From: Cannabis sativa | Taxonomy: Eukaryota; Streptophyta; Magnoliopsida; Rosales; Cannabaceae | Direction: 5' to 3' | Length of the DNA stretch: 64,000 nt | Assembly: GCF_029168945.1 (NCBI RefSeq) | Contig: NC_083602.1 | Location: forward strand, 64,376,600 to 64,440,599 | In this document: positions 20,687 through 32,405 of the stretch, in pieces | Layout of the letters: each line of letters starts with the position of its first letter | How positions within the stretch are numbered: the first letter of the stretch is position 1 | Position numbers and translations under genes: made by a program | The notes under the pieces: generated by a model | What the model was told of the DNA's origin: nothing | The model's database searches: none | Seen by the model: the letters and a program-made list of their open reading frames with translations, nothing else

Positions 20687-23458
20687 TTGGCACCAGCATC
20701 CTCTCATTTTGGCAACCCGTCCGGAGTAAATGGGCAAGCTCCTTCACATGCTGCCCCGGCTGCTAGCTTAACAGGCCCTTCCCAGGGATCAAGGAGTAAA
20801 AGGTCCTCCAAAAGCAGCACCCGGACGGGAGAGAAGCGCCAGAAAAAGGGGTACACCCCCCAATATACTCAATACACGGAGCTATCAGACTCCCAGGAAC
20901 GTGTGTACTTCGCCACTAGGCAAAATACACACTACCGGAGACCGCAGCCGTTGTACAAAGACAGGTCCCGGAGAGATCCGAGCAAAAGATGCGAGTGCCA
21001 CAACGACATTGGTCATAGCACCAATGAATGTAAGAATCTCAAGGACGAGATCGAAAATCTAATCCGATTGGGCCACCTCTATGAGTGGATCAAGAATAGG
21101 TTGCCCCACCTTAATCCGGGTCAGGTGGCTGGGGGTATGCCTCCGGAAACACCAGGGGGTACAGCAGGAGTATTGGCTCCAGCTGCTCCCGCAGGTGACG
21201 CCCAGCATATCCCTGGATTGCCGCCTCGGCCTAATGGACGGGTAGCCATGATCTCTGGAGGTCCCCATATCGGAGGGAATACTCGCAAGGAGCGAAAGCG
21301 ATACGCCGAGGCCGCAAAACACAATGAGATATGGGAAGTTACTCAACTCCCAGCTCAAAGGCCTCGGCTGATGGACCAACCCATCACGTTCACGGAAGAA
21401 GACGCCAAGACAGTACATTTCCCCCATCACGACCCGTTGGTCATAGAGACCCCCATCGCGAATAAAGTGGTGGCCAGAGTCTTAATTGACAATGGGAGTT
21501 CCGTGAACCTGCTCTTCAAAGAAGCCTTCACCGCGATAGGCTTGACAGATCGGGACCTCTCGCCTAGCGGATCCCAGCTCACAGGGTTTAACGGGACGAC
21601 ACTTATCCCAATGGGAAAAGTGAGGCTCCCGGTTACCCTGTGCCCGGACACTCCCCAGAGCACGTTTAAATACTGCACCTTCGTGGTGGTGGACTGTCCG
21701 ACAGCCTACAACGCGATCCTCGACCGACCAGCCCTAGTAGACTTTGGCGCAGTCACTTCAATCCGACATCTGTGCCTAAAGTTCCCTACCCAGGAGGCCG
21801 GAATCGGGACTGTGAGGGGAAATCAGGGGGAAGCAAGGCAATGTTATAATGTCGCAACCCACCTACCCGTACTTATGGTTTGGGAGTCCGCTGAACCAGA
21901 GATGGCTGAAGAGGACGAGTTGGATCCTCGTGTAGGGTCCAAGAGAATCGTGGAACCAATGGAGGACGTCGAAGAAATACTAGTGTGCGACGTCGACTCC
22001 ACCAAAGTACTCCGGTTAGGGAAAAACCTGGATCCGGAGGAAAAGGACAAAATAATAAAAACATTGAAGGGCGCCATCGACATCTTTGCATGGCGCCAAG
22101 AAGACATGACTGGCATAAGCCCTCATGTCATCACACATGTACTCAATGTCAATCCGGACATGCCCCCTGTACAGCGAAAGAGACGCCCGCTCGACTCGGT
22201 GAAAGCCGAAGCCCTAGAGAAGGTGGACAAACTTTTGACTAACGGCATGATCCGCGACGTGTATTATCCGGAGTGGCTGGCCAATCCGGTCCTGGTGCCC
22301 AAGCCGAACGGAACTTGGCGAGTTTGTATAGACTTCACCGATCTAAACAAAGCTTGTCCAAAGGACTGTTTCCCGCTGCCCAGGATCGACCAGATGGTAG
22401 ATGCCACTTCCGGATTCAAGCTGTTATCCTTCATGGATGCCTATGCTGGGTACAATCAAATAAAAATGCATACGGCGGACCAGGAGTGCACTAGCTTCAG
22501 GACTGATAAGGGGGTATACTGCTACCTAGTCATGCCTTTCAGACTGAAAAACGCCGGAGCAACCTATCAAAGAATGGTTAATCGGATGTTTAAAGGCCTC
22601 CTGGGGCGGAACATGGAGGTGTACGTGGACGACATGCTCGTCAAATCCAAAGCATGCAATAGCCATGCAAGCGACTTAGAAGAATGCTTTAAAGTGGTCC
22701 GGAGATACGGCATGAAACTCAACCCAAAGAAATGCACCTTCGGGGTCAAATCAGGAAAGTTCCTGGGTTTCATAGTCAGCCAAAGGGGGATTGAAGCAAA
22801 CCCGGAGAAAATCCAGGCTCTCCTGAGTATGCCATCCCCCAAGAAGCATAAAGATGTGCAGAGCTTGACCGGAAAGGTAGCTGCATTGAGCCGTTTTATC
22901 TCACGGTCCACGGATAAGTGCATGCCCTTCTTCAACGTGCTAAAGAAATGCCAGAAGTTCGAATGGTCGGACGAGTGCGAGGAGGCATTCAGAAAGCTAA
23001 AAGACCACATGGCCAAGCCTCCTATCCTATCAAAGCCCGTCCTCGGAGAAGACTTATTTCTTTATTTGGCCGTCTCCGAACACGCGGTCAGCGCTGCCCT
23101 GGTCCGGGAAGAAGAAAAAACTCAGCATCCCGTGTACTATGTCAGTAAGCGCATGATAGGGGCCGAAACGAGATACCCGGTCATCGAGAAACTGGTATTT
23201 TGCCTCCTGATAGCATCAAGGAAGTTAAGACCATACTTCCAAGCCCATCCGATCAAGATTCTGACCAATCACCCGCTCCGGCAAGTTCTCCAAAAGCCTG
23301 AAGCGTCCGGAAGGCTCCTCAAGTGGGCAATGGAGCTAAGTCAATTCGACTTGCACTACATCCCCCGGATTTCTATAAAAGGCCAAGCCTTGGCAGACTT
23401 CATTACTGAATGCAACGAAGCTGAGGCAACAGCAAACACGCCGGTACCACCAATGTAA
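20687..23458 (+). CDS. TAT Pol part 1: knuckle, protease, RT, RNase H (interrupted by TK1)
   Basis: It is in the same frame as gag, 9 bases after the TAG. A CX2HX4HX4C knuckle is at residues 102-115 (CECHNDIGHSTNEC), a Tat-type variant. The protease has IDNGSS (D268). RT has FTDLNKACPKDCFPLPRID and YVDD at 646-649. RNase H lies at about 785-900 and includes YYVSKRMIGAETRYPVIEKL; LTNHPL stands where LTD.PL is usual, a possible loss of a catalytic Asp. The last host codons end at 23453; the final residue and TAA come from the TK1 LTR. Without TK1, the frame would continue into 32406 onward. Confidence 0.9.
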   Translation: MAPASSHFGNPSGVNGQAPSHAAPAASLTGPSQGSRSKRSSKSSTRTGEKRQKKGYTPQYTQYTELSDSQERVYFATRQNTHYRRPQPLYKDRSRRDPSKRCECHNDIGHSTNECKNLKDEIENLIRLGHLYEWIKNRLPHLNPGQVAGGMPPETPGGTAGVLAPAAPAGDAQHIPGLPPRPNGRVAMISGGPHIGGNTRKERKRYAEAAKHNEIWEVTQLPAQRPRLMDQPITFTEEDAKTVHFPHHDPLVIETPIANKVVARVLIDNGSSVNLLFKEAFTAIGLTDRDLSPSGSQLTGFNGTTLIPMGKVRLPVTLCPDTPQSTFKYCTFVVVDCPTAYNAILDRPALVDFGAVTSIRHLCLKFPTQEAGIGTVRGNQGEARQCYNVATHLPVLMVWESAEPEMAEEDELDPRVGSKRIVEPMEDVEEILVCDVDSTKVLRLGKNLDPEEKDKIIKTLKGAIDIFAWRQEDMTGISPHVITHVLNVNPDMPPVQRKRRPLDSVKAEALEKVDKLLTNGMIRDVYYPEWLANPVLVPKPNGTWRVCIDFTDLNKACPKDCFPLPRIDQMVDATSGFKLLSFMDAYAGYNQIKMHTADQECTSFRTDKGVYCYLVMPFRLKNAGATYQRMVNRMFKGLLGRNMEVYVDDMLVKSKACNSHASDLEECFKVVRRYGMKLNPKKCTFGVKSGKFLGFIVSQRGIEANPEKIQALLSMPSPKKHKDVQSLTGKVAALSRFISRSTDKCMPFFNVLKKCQKFEWSDECEEAFRKLKDHMAKPPILSKPVLGEDLFLYLAVSEHAVSAALVREEEKTQHPVYYVSKRMIGAETRYPVIEKLVFCLLIASRKLRPYFQAHPIKILTNHPLRQVLQKPEASGRLLKWAMELSQFDLHYIPRISIKGQALADFITECNEAEATANTPVPPM

Positions 23459-23910
23459 CGCCCTAATCTATAGGGACGCCACGTGTGTGATTTTATAAAC
23501 TAGTTTAATACTAATAGAATAATTAATTATTAAAAACTGTGATAATATTAAAAACTTGACTAAAATAAAACACTAAAAACGGACATTATAACGGCATAAA
23601 AAGTGTGTTCCGGGAATCCCTGTTATAAAAAGTTTTGCTAAAAAAAAAATATATACGACAACCATTTTAATATAAAAAAAATCAAAATACACAGCAGATA
23701 CAACCAGTCCAAAACAACTCCTGGCAACTCGGCACGCAGGCCAGTGAGGTCAATATGTACATTGCTGGAGAAGACTGTCACGAATAAACATTAGTATACA
23801 GATATTTGGTAATACAAAACCATTATACCAATAATGGAATTCATATTCATTTAATCATATAAATAATATATATGTTACCTTATAAAGCAACCATCTTCAT
23901 GACATCATGC

Positions 23911-24321
23911 TGCCTAATCAGGCAAGTCGATGCTTAAATCTGATGATCTTATATTGTATCGCCTAATCAGGCAAGCCCGTGCCATAGCCTGGCACCCATA
24001 TGTCGCATAACTGCATCACCTAATCAGTGAGCCTATGCCTAAAAACCTGCACCATATATCATATAATTGCATCACCTAATCAGGTGAGCCCGTGCCACAA
24101 TCTGGCACCAATATATCGCATCGTCTAATTAGACGAGCTCGTACCTACGCCCGGTACTTATCATGTCACTGACGCCCGTACTTACGCCCAGTACGTCGCC
24201 AGGAAAATCGCATCACCTAATCAGGTGAGCCCGTACCTACACTCGGTACTCATCATATATCACCAACGCCTGTACTTACGCCCAGTACGTTACCAGAAAA
24301 ATTGCATCACCTAATCAGGTG
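23911..24321. repeat. Array of short covarying palindromes in TK1 left LTR
   Basis: Two kinds of hairpin alternate. Type A: TGCCTAATCAGGCA (23911), GCCTAATCAGGC (23961), CACCTAATCAGGTG (24073, 24214, 24308), CGTCTAATTAGACG (24122, perfect), and a damaged copy at 24017. Type B: GTGCCA/TGGCAC (23979-23995 and 24092-24108), GTACC/GGTAC (24141-24157 and 24233-24249), CGTACT/AGTACG (24177-24195). Stem bases change in matched pairs while the loop stays alike. The other LTR repeats the array at 30121-30532. Confidence 0.85.
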
Positions 24322-24376
24322 AGCCCACATATCACATGCATAATATTATCACATTATCAATACTCAACCAATCAAT

Positions 24377-24672
24377 CTTTTCAATATATAACAATATTAA
24401 CTATATCTCAATATTGATCAATTCATAACAATACTAATTGTATTACATACAACGTACTATGCAGTACAATATACTTTTCAATATATAACAATATTAACTA
24501 TATTTCAATATTGATCAATTCATAACAATACTAATCCGTATTACATACAACGTACTATGCAAGACAATATACTTTTCAATATATAACAATATTAACTATA
24601 TCTCAATATTGATCAATTCATAACAATACTAATTGTATTACATACAACGTACTATTCAGTACAATATACTTT
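24377..24672. repeat. Three-unit tandem repeat, 97-98 bp, TK1 left LTR
   Basis: Units start at 24377, 24474 and 24572, each beginning CTTTTCAATATATAACAAT and ending in a GTACTATGCAGTAC-like palindrome and AATATA. The copy in the other LTR is at 30588-30882. Both LTRs have three units, so the repeat predates this insertion. Confidence 0.85.
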
Positions 24673-25539
24673 TCTTACCTTTAATCCAGATTCATATATT
24701 TCGACCAACCCAAGTGGAGAACTATCCCCGATGATCTCGGCCCTATGTCACAACAACGATAAACCAATAAGTGTTTATCCCAAAACACTGCTTATATTCA
24801 CATAAGACAATCGAGGGTTTTCTACCAAACCCCGCAGTATAAATACACTAAAATAAAACTTATATTTTGGCTCTAAAACATACACCATATTGTAGAGCTC
24901 GTCGCAAGCTTCGAAACGGTATATAGAATGTCCAAAACGGACACCTGAGTTAAAAGTTATGACAAAAATACGATTTCTGATCTCTTAGGAATTTCTATAA
25001 ACTGTGAAATACGAAAAATTTCAATTTTCGCACTCACCGAAACACTACCAAAACTTATCCAAATCACTCCAAACTTCACAGGGTGCATGTATGCCATAAA
25101 TACTACCATCCTTACGTAACAGAAATAAAAATCGACCCCTTAAATGAAAAACGCCATTAACGTTCTGGACTAAGCTTTAAAAAGTTCCAAACTCGATTTC
25201 TAACTCAAAATTACCTCAAATTCAACAAGTAAACATATAAACTAGTCCCATAGTTACCAAAGAACAATGCTACGAAGTCAGAATCTCCATAACCTTTTTA
25301 AATCATAAAGCCCCTATATAAAACCAATCGTTTTTAAACTTAAAACGAAATTAAACCATACCTTAAGCTTTCCTTTTTCAAGGATTTGCTATCCCCGCTA
25401 CTACCAGAGCTTAGATCGCTAAGTTTTGGATTGAAAATTTAAGAAAATGGATATAAGGGGAGAAAGTTTTATCGAAGGAGGGAGAACGAGGGTTTCGTTC
25501 GTCGTTCGTTCTGTTCTGTTCTGTACTGTTATAACTTAA

Positions 25540-25660
25540 AACTTAATATATATATATATATATATATTTAAATAAAACGAAACTTCTGTTTCGTTTTTAT
25601 ATATATATTATAATAATAATAATAATATAATAATATAATAATATAATAATATTAATAAAA
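25540..25660. repeat. TA and TAA microsatellites in TK1 left LTR
   Basis: A (TA)n run near 25546-25567 is followed by (TAA)n near 25608-25650. The (TA) run is shorter in the other LTR (near 31756-31770), a length change since insertion. Confidence 0.8.
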
Positions 25661-26195
25661 AAATTTTTTATTAATAATTATCTTATTATTTCTTAGCCAC
25701 TAAGAAATCTCTATTTCTAGAGTATTTGGTCAACTTCGAGTACTCTAAAATACCCCGATATTTCAAAAATCAACTTATCCCAATAATCTCATCAATATTT
25801 CTAACTAAAACTGTTGTGACATTTTTGGCCTCCAATCGGGTCTCCAGGGTCGCCAAACTTGAAAATATTTTTATTTCACAAATAACTCATATTATATCCA
25901 CGTATTTCAAGTAAATCCCCGTAATTAACAAATTACGCTTATGTATCCACTTATTGAGTCTCCAGGGTCGCCCAACCTGAAAATATTTTTATTCCACGTA
26001 TAGCTCATATTACATTCACACATGCTATATAAATCTCCGTAATTAACAAATTACGATTATTTACTCACTTATAGCAAAATTTAAATTTTATGCTGAAATA
26101 AATTAGTAGGATCATAATCCCACTTATTACCTGATTAATTCATAATATAAATATAAACCCTAATTATTTACCATTAGGCTTATCGGGATATTACA

Positions 26196-26260
26196 ACCAA
26201 TCCCCACGTGGAGGGTATTCGTGGACGGAGCTTCTAATGAGAACGGTTCTGGAGCCAGAG
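26196..26260. repeat. 65-bp copy of TAT flank between TK1 LTR and PPT
   Basis: These 65 bases are identical to 32401-32465, the TAT pol DNA just right of TK1, including the TSD ACCAA. They abut the LTR end exactly and end at ...GCCAGAG, where TK1 internal sequence (TCATCCCCTCC) begins. A normal element would have its PPT next to the LTR. Confidence 0.92.
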
Positions 26261-29200
26261 TCATCCCCTCCTTATAAAAATTTCGTCCTCGAAATTTATT
26301 TAAACAATTCGGGATATTACCCCCATATTTATGATTCTAATTCTCAAATTGCTACTTCTATCTTGCTGTTTTTTTATAGCACTTTCTTAACTAGTAGAAT
26401 TGTCTAATTTCATCTTTCTAGTCCAAACCCTGGACAAGATATTTTCCTCATATAATAAATTTGTCTGAAGTTTAACATCGTCACAACTAAGAACATGGGT
26501 CGAGTCTGATTTATATTTTCTCAACATGGAGACATGAAACACATTATATACTCCGGACGACGCAGAAGTTAAGGCTAGCTAATAGGCTATCTAGCCTATT
26601 TAATCCAGTGAACATGTATATAATATTTCTCTTGTACCACACTTATTAAGGTACCTAACCAGTGGTACATTTAATTATCACTTTTTAAATAAACACCTCA
26701 TAAGGGAAGATATTATTCTAAGATATTCTAACCTTTATCAAATATGCTCACAGTATACTTCTAATATTCTATTGATCTTCACAGGTTACCCACCTTTCAA
26801 GAATAAAGCATTATACTATTTTCGCTTTAACTTCCATGGTTCTCAATAACCTTCTTTAATTCTTAACATCATAGCCAAAAATATCAACCTTGGAATTTTA
26901 CAAGATTAGACTATTCCTTCGTATGAATTCTGTATTCTCATTTATAGTATAAATTGTCTACACTGATAGACAACATATTAACTCTGTATGTCCAATCGTT
27001 ACTACTCGGTCAAAATCATAAGATCCCATAGTACATAATTCGTAATTATGTCTTTCTATTCTTTCTATGAGATCTCCTAAGCTGATCTACTGACTTAACT
27101 TAGTAACAAGTTAAGTATTCATTTCTGATAGATTTTCAATTAGAGCACTTCTTATTTCCATCCACTACTATGTACTCTTCTCAATACCTTGTCAATTTCT
27201 ACTTATTAACACATCAATTCCTCTTGATAATATCTAGAATGACTACTAATTCTGAATCTTTCTAGCATACTTTGTCCTCACTCATACGCTTTCTGAGATG
27301 ACTCCCCAAAATATTTTCCATCTTGAGATTACCCAAAGTTAAGTATGTTTAACTCCAAAGTAAGCTCATGGTGGGTTATTAAAAAGTAGATGCTTCTTTG
27401 TCGTTCTTAATTGTATTTCTTGCTTTCATTCTTTCATTAATAAAATTCAATTGCCATCACTCCCTTCATAAATCTCTTGCAATTCCTCATCGGTTTTTGT
27501 TCACTCAAACTTGAGGAATTCCCATCTTATTGTCAACTTAAATCTTGTTCATCTCCACTTATTTTAACTTGTATCAATTTCCCTTGAATTGACACAACTT
27601 TTAATTAATTAATTTTTTTTTTTCCAATCATTTACGATTAACCACCATTATAAGGTAATTTGATTAAATATATACAGTAGAGGCAACACTGCTCATACCA
27701 GGTACCCACAACTAAACTGGAAATACCCATTTCCCGAATTCTCAACTAATAACAATTAATTAAAGATCATTCCTTGATCCTGAAGTTTCTTTTCATCATC
27801 ACCACTAAGGTTTCACTCCCTGGTTCATATGATACCATTGCTTTCCTGCAATCATCACTATCTTCATACTTCGTTAACCACTTCAAAACTTATTCTACAC
27901 TCAATTATATAACTCGTTGTTTAATAAACAACCTACTTTGTGATCCAATATCCACCAATCACTCAATTACGTGTCTATTAAATTGCATCTCAATTCATAA
28001 GCTTTTCTCCATTCTGGGTGAGTATGCCTTTCCATAATTGCACAATAAAGTAATCTTTTCCCAGAATGTCAATGGTCTCCTTATATACCATATTGACTAT
28101 CTAGTCAATTATAAAGTACTCTCCATCATTACCGTATCACCTTAAGTAATTTAGGTAATCTTCTTTACCTTAGTGATACCACTACTCTTCCTGATGTTCT
28201 TTTATACGTTACCTCGCAACGTCACTGCTTTAAGCCTCCATTGGGCCCTTATTCCCACGAATTAATGGCTTTTATACATGACTGCATCACTCTAGCTGTT
28301 TCCTGGACTGACGACTGGTCCAACGGACCAATCCAAGTGTTTCTAACATACTTTGCTCTTACTCGCACGCTTCATGGGAAATTTTCTTAAATGAAACCAC
28401 CCCAAGTCAAGGACACTCAACCATGGAGTTCCGTCATGGTGAGCTACCAAAACAAGATGCTTCTTGCTAACATAGGTAGTCCCACTCCTACATAATCTCA
28501 AAATTACTACACAATCGTCACCTTCAATTCATCTAGGATTCCAAACATTACTCATAAATTGCCCCACCTTTGGTAACGCTAGATCACTTCTAAACAAAAG
28601 ATTTTGTTATTTGAATCAATTAAATCGATGCCTCCATTAATCAAGCTCATTTTCTATATTCCACTAGGGAATATCAACAATTTAACTCATATTGTCATCT
28701 TTCTAATTTGTCTACCCTGTTAAATGGGTTACCACTAAATAACATACATGCACACCATTCTGCATTTCTTGATGTCTCTAACTAAATGTACAATGTTTAA
28801 TATCAATAACAATTATAATATTGCCCATAAATTCTAACTTGAGTCACCGAAGGACCGATATTCGGTCCCCTTGAATCATAACTGCGCTTGGGCAAGATCT
28901 CGTACACTTTTCTTCTTTAACATCAATCTTTCTTAACTGTGGGCAGGCTCTTTTCAGATGACCCACTACCCCACAATAAAACAAGATCTGGCTCTACATT
29001 GGTTCAAATGGCACCTTTTTGCATCTTGAACACTCAAGATAAGGTCACCATCTCTTATACTCACTTTGACCACTATCATGGTCACCCTAGAACCTTTCGT
29101 TCTATCCCATAACTTGTGGATCATTTAATTTTTGCTTCCTGATCTACTAGTAAGTTGGCTTCATATATTCCACCACATTTAGTGGTACAACAGAAGTGCT

Positions 29201-29662
29201 CGTAGTATAAAAACAGACATAAGATGAGCCTGTTATCTTTTCAAATCTCAGATTTTTTTTTTCTCCTTGTCGTCTAATCATATCCTGTCTAACAGAATTT
29301 ACATGTTCCCGCATTATGGCAAAAAATAATTGTCTTCCATATTGTTTGCCCTGAGCCCAAATAGCTCTCTAATCAGACTATTTGATTGCCCTTACTGTAT
29401 AACTTATCACATATTTCTTCTAACTATTTAAAACTCAGACGGATATCAATATCAATATGCATATACCATACACATATTATTATCAAAATTATCAGTATGC
29501 TACTTTTCCCAACATACTTTATAATTGCCTATGCAGGTAATCCAATAGCAAATAATATAAATACTTACTGTATACCATGAGTTGACCTGTCCTCGCAGCA
29601 AATGTACATATTCGACCAGTCTTCGTGACCTTTAAAACCATAGGTTTGCTCTGATACCAAGT
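26261..29662 (-). pseudogene. TK1 internal region, decayed gag-pol remnant
   Basis: Read in reverse, it runs from the PBS (29648-29662) to the PPT and pol end (26310-26261). A CCHC knuckle-like stretch (reverse of about 28935-28985, GHLKRACP-like) marks gag. Two diverged copies of one stretch occur near 27255-27400 and 28345-28480. No frame exceeds 100 codons, and no RT or integrase motif was found. At 3.4 kb against the 5-8 kb usual for coding relatives, most of pol is missing or unrecognisable. Confidence 0.6.
29648..29662 (-). other. TK1 primer-binding site
   Basis: GCTCTGATACCAAGT is the reverse of ACTTGGTATCAGAGC: a perfect initiator-tRNA-Met PBS two bases inside the 5' LTR. It fixes the element's orientation. 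Confidence 0.88.
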
Positions 29663-32400
29663 TGTAACGCCCTAATCTATAGGGACGCCACGTGTGTGAT
29701 TTTATAAACTAGTTTAATACTAATAGAATAATTAATTATTAAAAACTGTGATAATATTAAAAACTTGACTAAAATAAAACACTAAAAACGGACATTATAA
29801 CTAAGCATAAAAAGTGTGTTCCGGAATCCCCGTTATAAAAAGTTTTGCTAAAAAAAAAATATATACGACAACCATTTTAATATAAAAAAAATCAAAATAC
29901 ACAGCAGATACAACCAGTCCAAAACAACTCCTGGCAACTCGGCACGCAGGCCAGTGAGGTCAATATGTACATTGCTGGAGAAGACTGTCACGAATAAACA
30001 TTAGTATACAGATATTTGGTAATACAAAACCATTATACCAATAATGGAATTCATATTCATTTAATCATATAAATAATATATATGTTACCTTATAAAGCAA
30101 CCATCTTCATGACATCATGCTGCCTAATCAGGCAAGTCGATGCTTAAATCTGATGATCTTATATTGTATCGCCTAATCAGGCAAGCCCGTGCCATAGCCT
30201 GGCACCCATATGTCGCATAACTGCATCACCTAATCAGGTGAGCCTATGCCTAAAAACCTGCACCATATATCATATAATTGCATCACCTAATCAGGTGAGC
30301 CCGTGCCACAATCTGGCACCAATATATCGCATCGTCTAATTAGACGAGCTCGTACCTACGCCCGGTACTTATCATGTCACTGACGCCCGTACTTACGCCC
30401 AGTACGTCGCCAGGAAAATCGCATCACCTAATCAGGTGAGCCCGTACCTACACTCGGTACTCATCATATATCACTAACGCCCGTACTTACGCCCAGTACG
30501 TTACCAGAAAAATTGCATCACCTAATCAGGTGAGCCCACATATCACATGCATAATATTATCACATTATCAATACTCAACCAATCAATCTTTTCAATATAT
30601 AACAATATTAACTATATCTCAATATTGATCAATTCATAACAATACTAATTGTATTACATACAACGTACTATGCAGTACAATATACTTTTCAATATATAAC
30701 AATATTAACTATATTTCAATATTGATCAATTCATAACAATACTAACTGTATTACATACAACGTACTATGCAGTACAATATACTTTTCTATATATAACAAT
30801 ATTAACTATATCTCAATATTGATCAATTCATAACAATACTAATTGTATTACATACAACGTACTATGCAGTACAATATACTTTTCTTACCTTTAATCAAAA
30901 TTCATATATTTCGACCAACCCAAGTGGAGAACTATCCCCGATGATCTCGGCCCTATGTCACAACAACGATAAACCAATAAGTGTTTATCCCAAAACACTG
31001 CTTATATTCACATAAGACAATCGAGGGTTTTCTACCAAACCCCGCAGTATAAATACACTAAAATAAAACTTATATTTTGGCTCTAAAACATACACCATAT
31101 TGTAGAGCTCGTCGCAAGCTTCGAAACGGTATATAGAATGTCCAAAACGGACACCTGAGTTAAAAGTTATGACAAAAATACGATTTCTGATCTCTTAGGA
31201 ATTTCTATAAACTGTGAAATACGAAAAATTTCAATTTTCGCACTCACCGAAACACTACCAAAACTTATCCAAATCACTCCAAACTTCACAGGGTGCATGT
31301 ATGCCATAAATACTACCATCCTTACGTAACAGAAATAAAAATCGACCCCTTAAATGAAAAACGCCATTAACGTTCGGACTAAGCTTTAAAAAGTTCCAAA
31401 CTCGATTTCTAACTCAAAAATTACCTCAAATTCAACAAGTAAACATATAAACTAGTCCCATAGTTACCAAAGAACAATGCTACGAAGTCAGAATCTCCAT
31501 AACCTTTTTAAATCATAAAGCCCCTATATAAAACCAATCGTTTTTAAACTTAAAACGAAATTAAACCATACCTTAAGCTTTCCTTTTTCAAGGATTTGCT
31601 ATCCTGCTACTACCAGAGCTTAGATCGCTAAGTTTTGGATTGAAAATTTAAGAAAATGGATATAAGGGGAGAAAGTTTTATCGAAGGAGGGAGAACGAGG
31701 GTTTCGTTCGTCGTTCGTTCTGTTCTGTTCTGTACTGTTATAACTTAAAACTTAATATATATATATATATGTTTAAATAAAACGAAACTTCTGTTTCGTT
31801 TTTATATATATATTATAATAATAATAATAATATAATAATATAATAATATAATAATATTAATAAAAAAATTTTTTATTAATAATTATCTTATTATTTCTTA
31901 GCCACTAAGAAATCTCTATTTCTAGAGTATTTGGTCAACTTCGAGTACTCTAAAATACCCCGATATTTCAAAAATCAACTTATCCCAATAATCTCATCAA
32001 TATTTCTAACTAAAACTGTTGTGACATTTTTGGCCTCCAATCGGGTCTCCAGGGTCGCCAAACTTGAAAATATTTTTATTTCACAAATAACTCATATTAT
32101 ATCCACGTATTTCAAGTAAATCCCCGTAATTAACAAATTACGCTTATGTATCCACTTATTGAGTCTCCAGGGTCGCCCAACCTGAAAATATTTTTATTCC
32201 ACGTATAGCTCATATTACATTCACACATGCTATATAAATCTCCGTAATTAACAAATTACGATTATTTACTCACTTATAGCAAAATTTAAATTTTATGCTG
32301 AAATAAATTAGTAGGATCATAATCCCACTTATTACCTGATTAATTCATAATATAAATATAAACCCTAATTATTTACCATTAGGCTTATCGGGATATTACA
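29663..32400 (-). repeat. TK1 5' LTR (right in window)
   Basis: 2738 bp, near-identical to 23454-26195. It holds the palindrome array 30121-30532 (type-A sites complete here, including the one damaged in the other LTR), the 97-bp tandem repeat 30588-30882 and microsatellites near 31755-31860. Confidence 0.92.
30121..30532. repeat. Array of short covarying palindromes in TK1 right LTR
   Basis: Same order of type A and type B hairpins as at 23911-24321. Here the second CACC site reads CACCTAATCAGGTG and the last type-B site reads CGTACT/AGTACG, so the ancestral array was fully palindromic. The deviations in the left LTR are later changes. Confidence 0.85.
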
Positions 32401-32405
32401 ACCAA

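Larger units (their letters stand above)
23454..26195 (-). repeat. TK1 3' LTR (left in window)
   Basis: 2742 bp, TGTAACGCCC to GATATTACA as read on the plus strand. It holds the palindrome array 23911-24321, a three-unit 97-98-bp tandem repeat at 24377-24672, and TA/TAA microsatellites near 25545-25655. Confidence 0.92.
23454..32400 (-). mobile_element. TK1: Tekay/Del-like gypsy element, reverse, non-coding
   Basis: TSD ACCAA stands at 23449-23453 and 32401-32405. LTRs are 23454-26195 (the element's 3' LTR) and 29663-32400 (its 5' LTR). Orientation is given by a PBS at 29648-29662 (reverse of TTGGTATCAGAGC) and by a tract at 26261-26310 that is the reverse of the GAGGACGAAATTT...GGAGGGGATGA end of Tekay-type pol plus PPT. 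The LTRs differ at about 15 places in 2.74 kb. The inside is only 3.4 kb and has no ORF. An extra 65 bases of TAT sequence lie between PPT and 3' LTR. Confidence 0.9.

Noticed and set aside
23911..24321. CRISPR-like array of palindromic repeats
   Set aside because: The repeats are 12-20 bases with changing stems, the spacers are irregular, and the whole lies in a plant LTR present twice. It is an LTR-internal repeat zone.
25726..25914. 62-codon ORF repeated at 31931-32119
   Set aside because: It is LTR sequence of TK1 in both places, with no family likeness.
23454..32400. TK1 as two separate solo LTRs, suggested by TAT flank sequence after both LTRs
   Set aside because: A perfect PBS lies next to one LTR and a PPT/pol-end tract lies near the other, with a single TSD pair outside. 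It is one element with a 65-bp flank copy inside.
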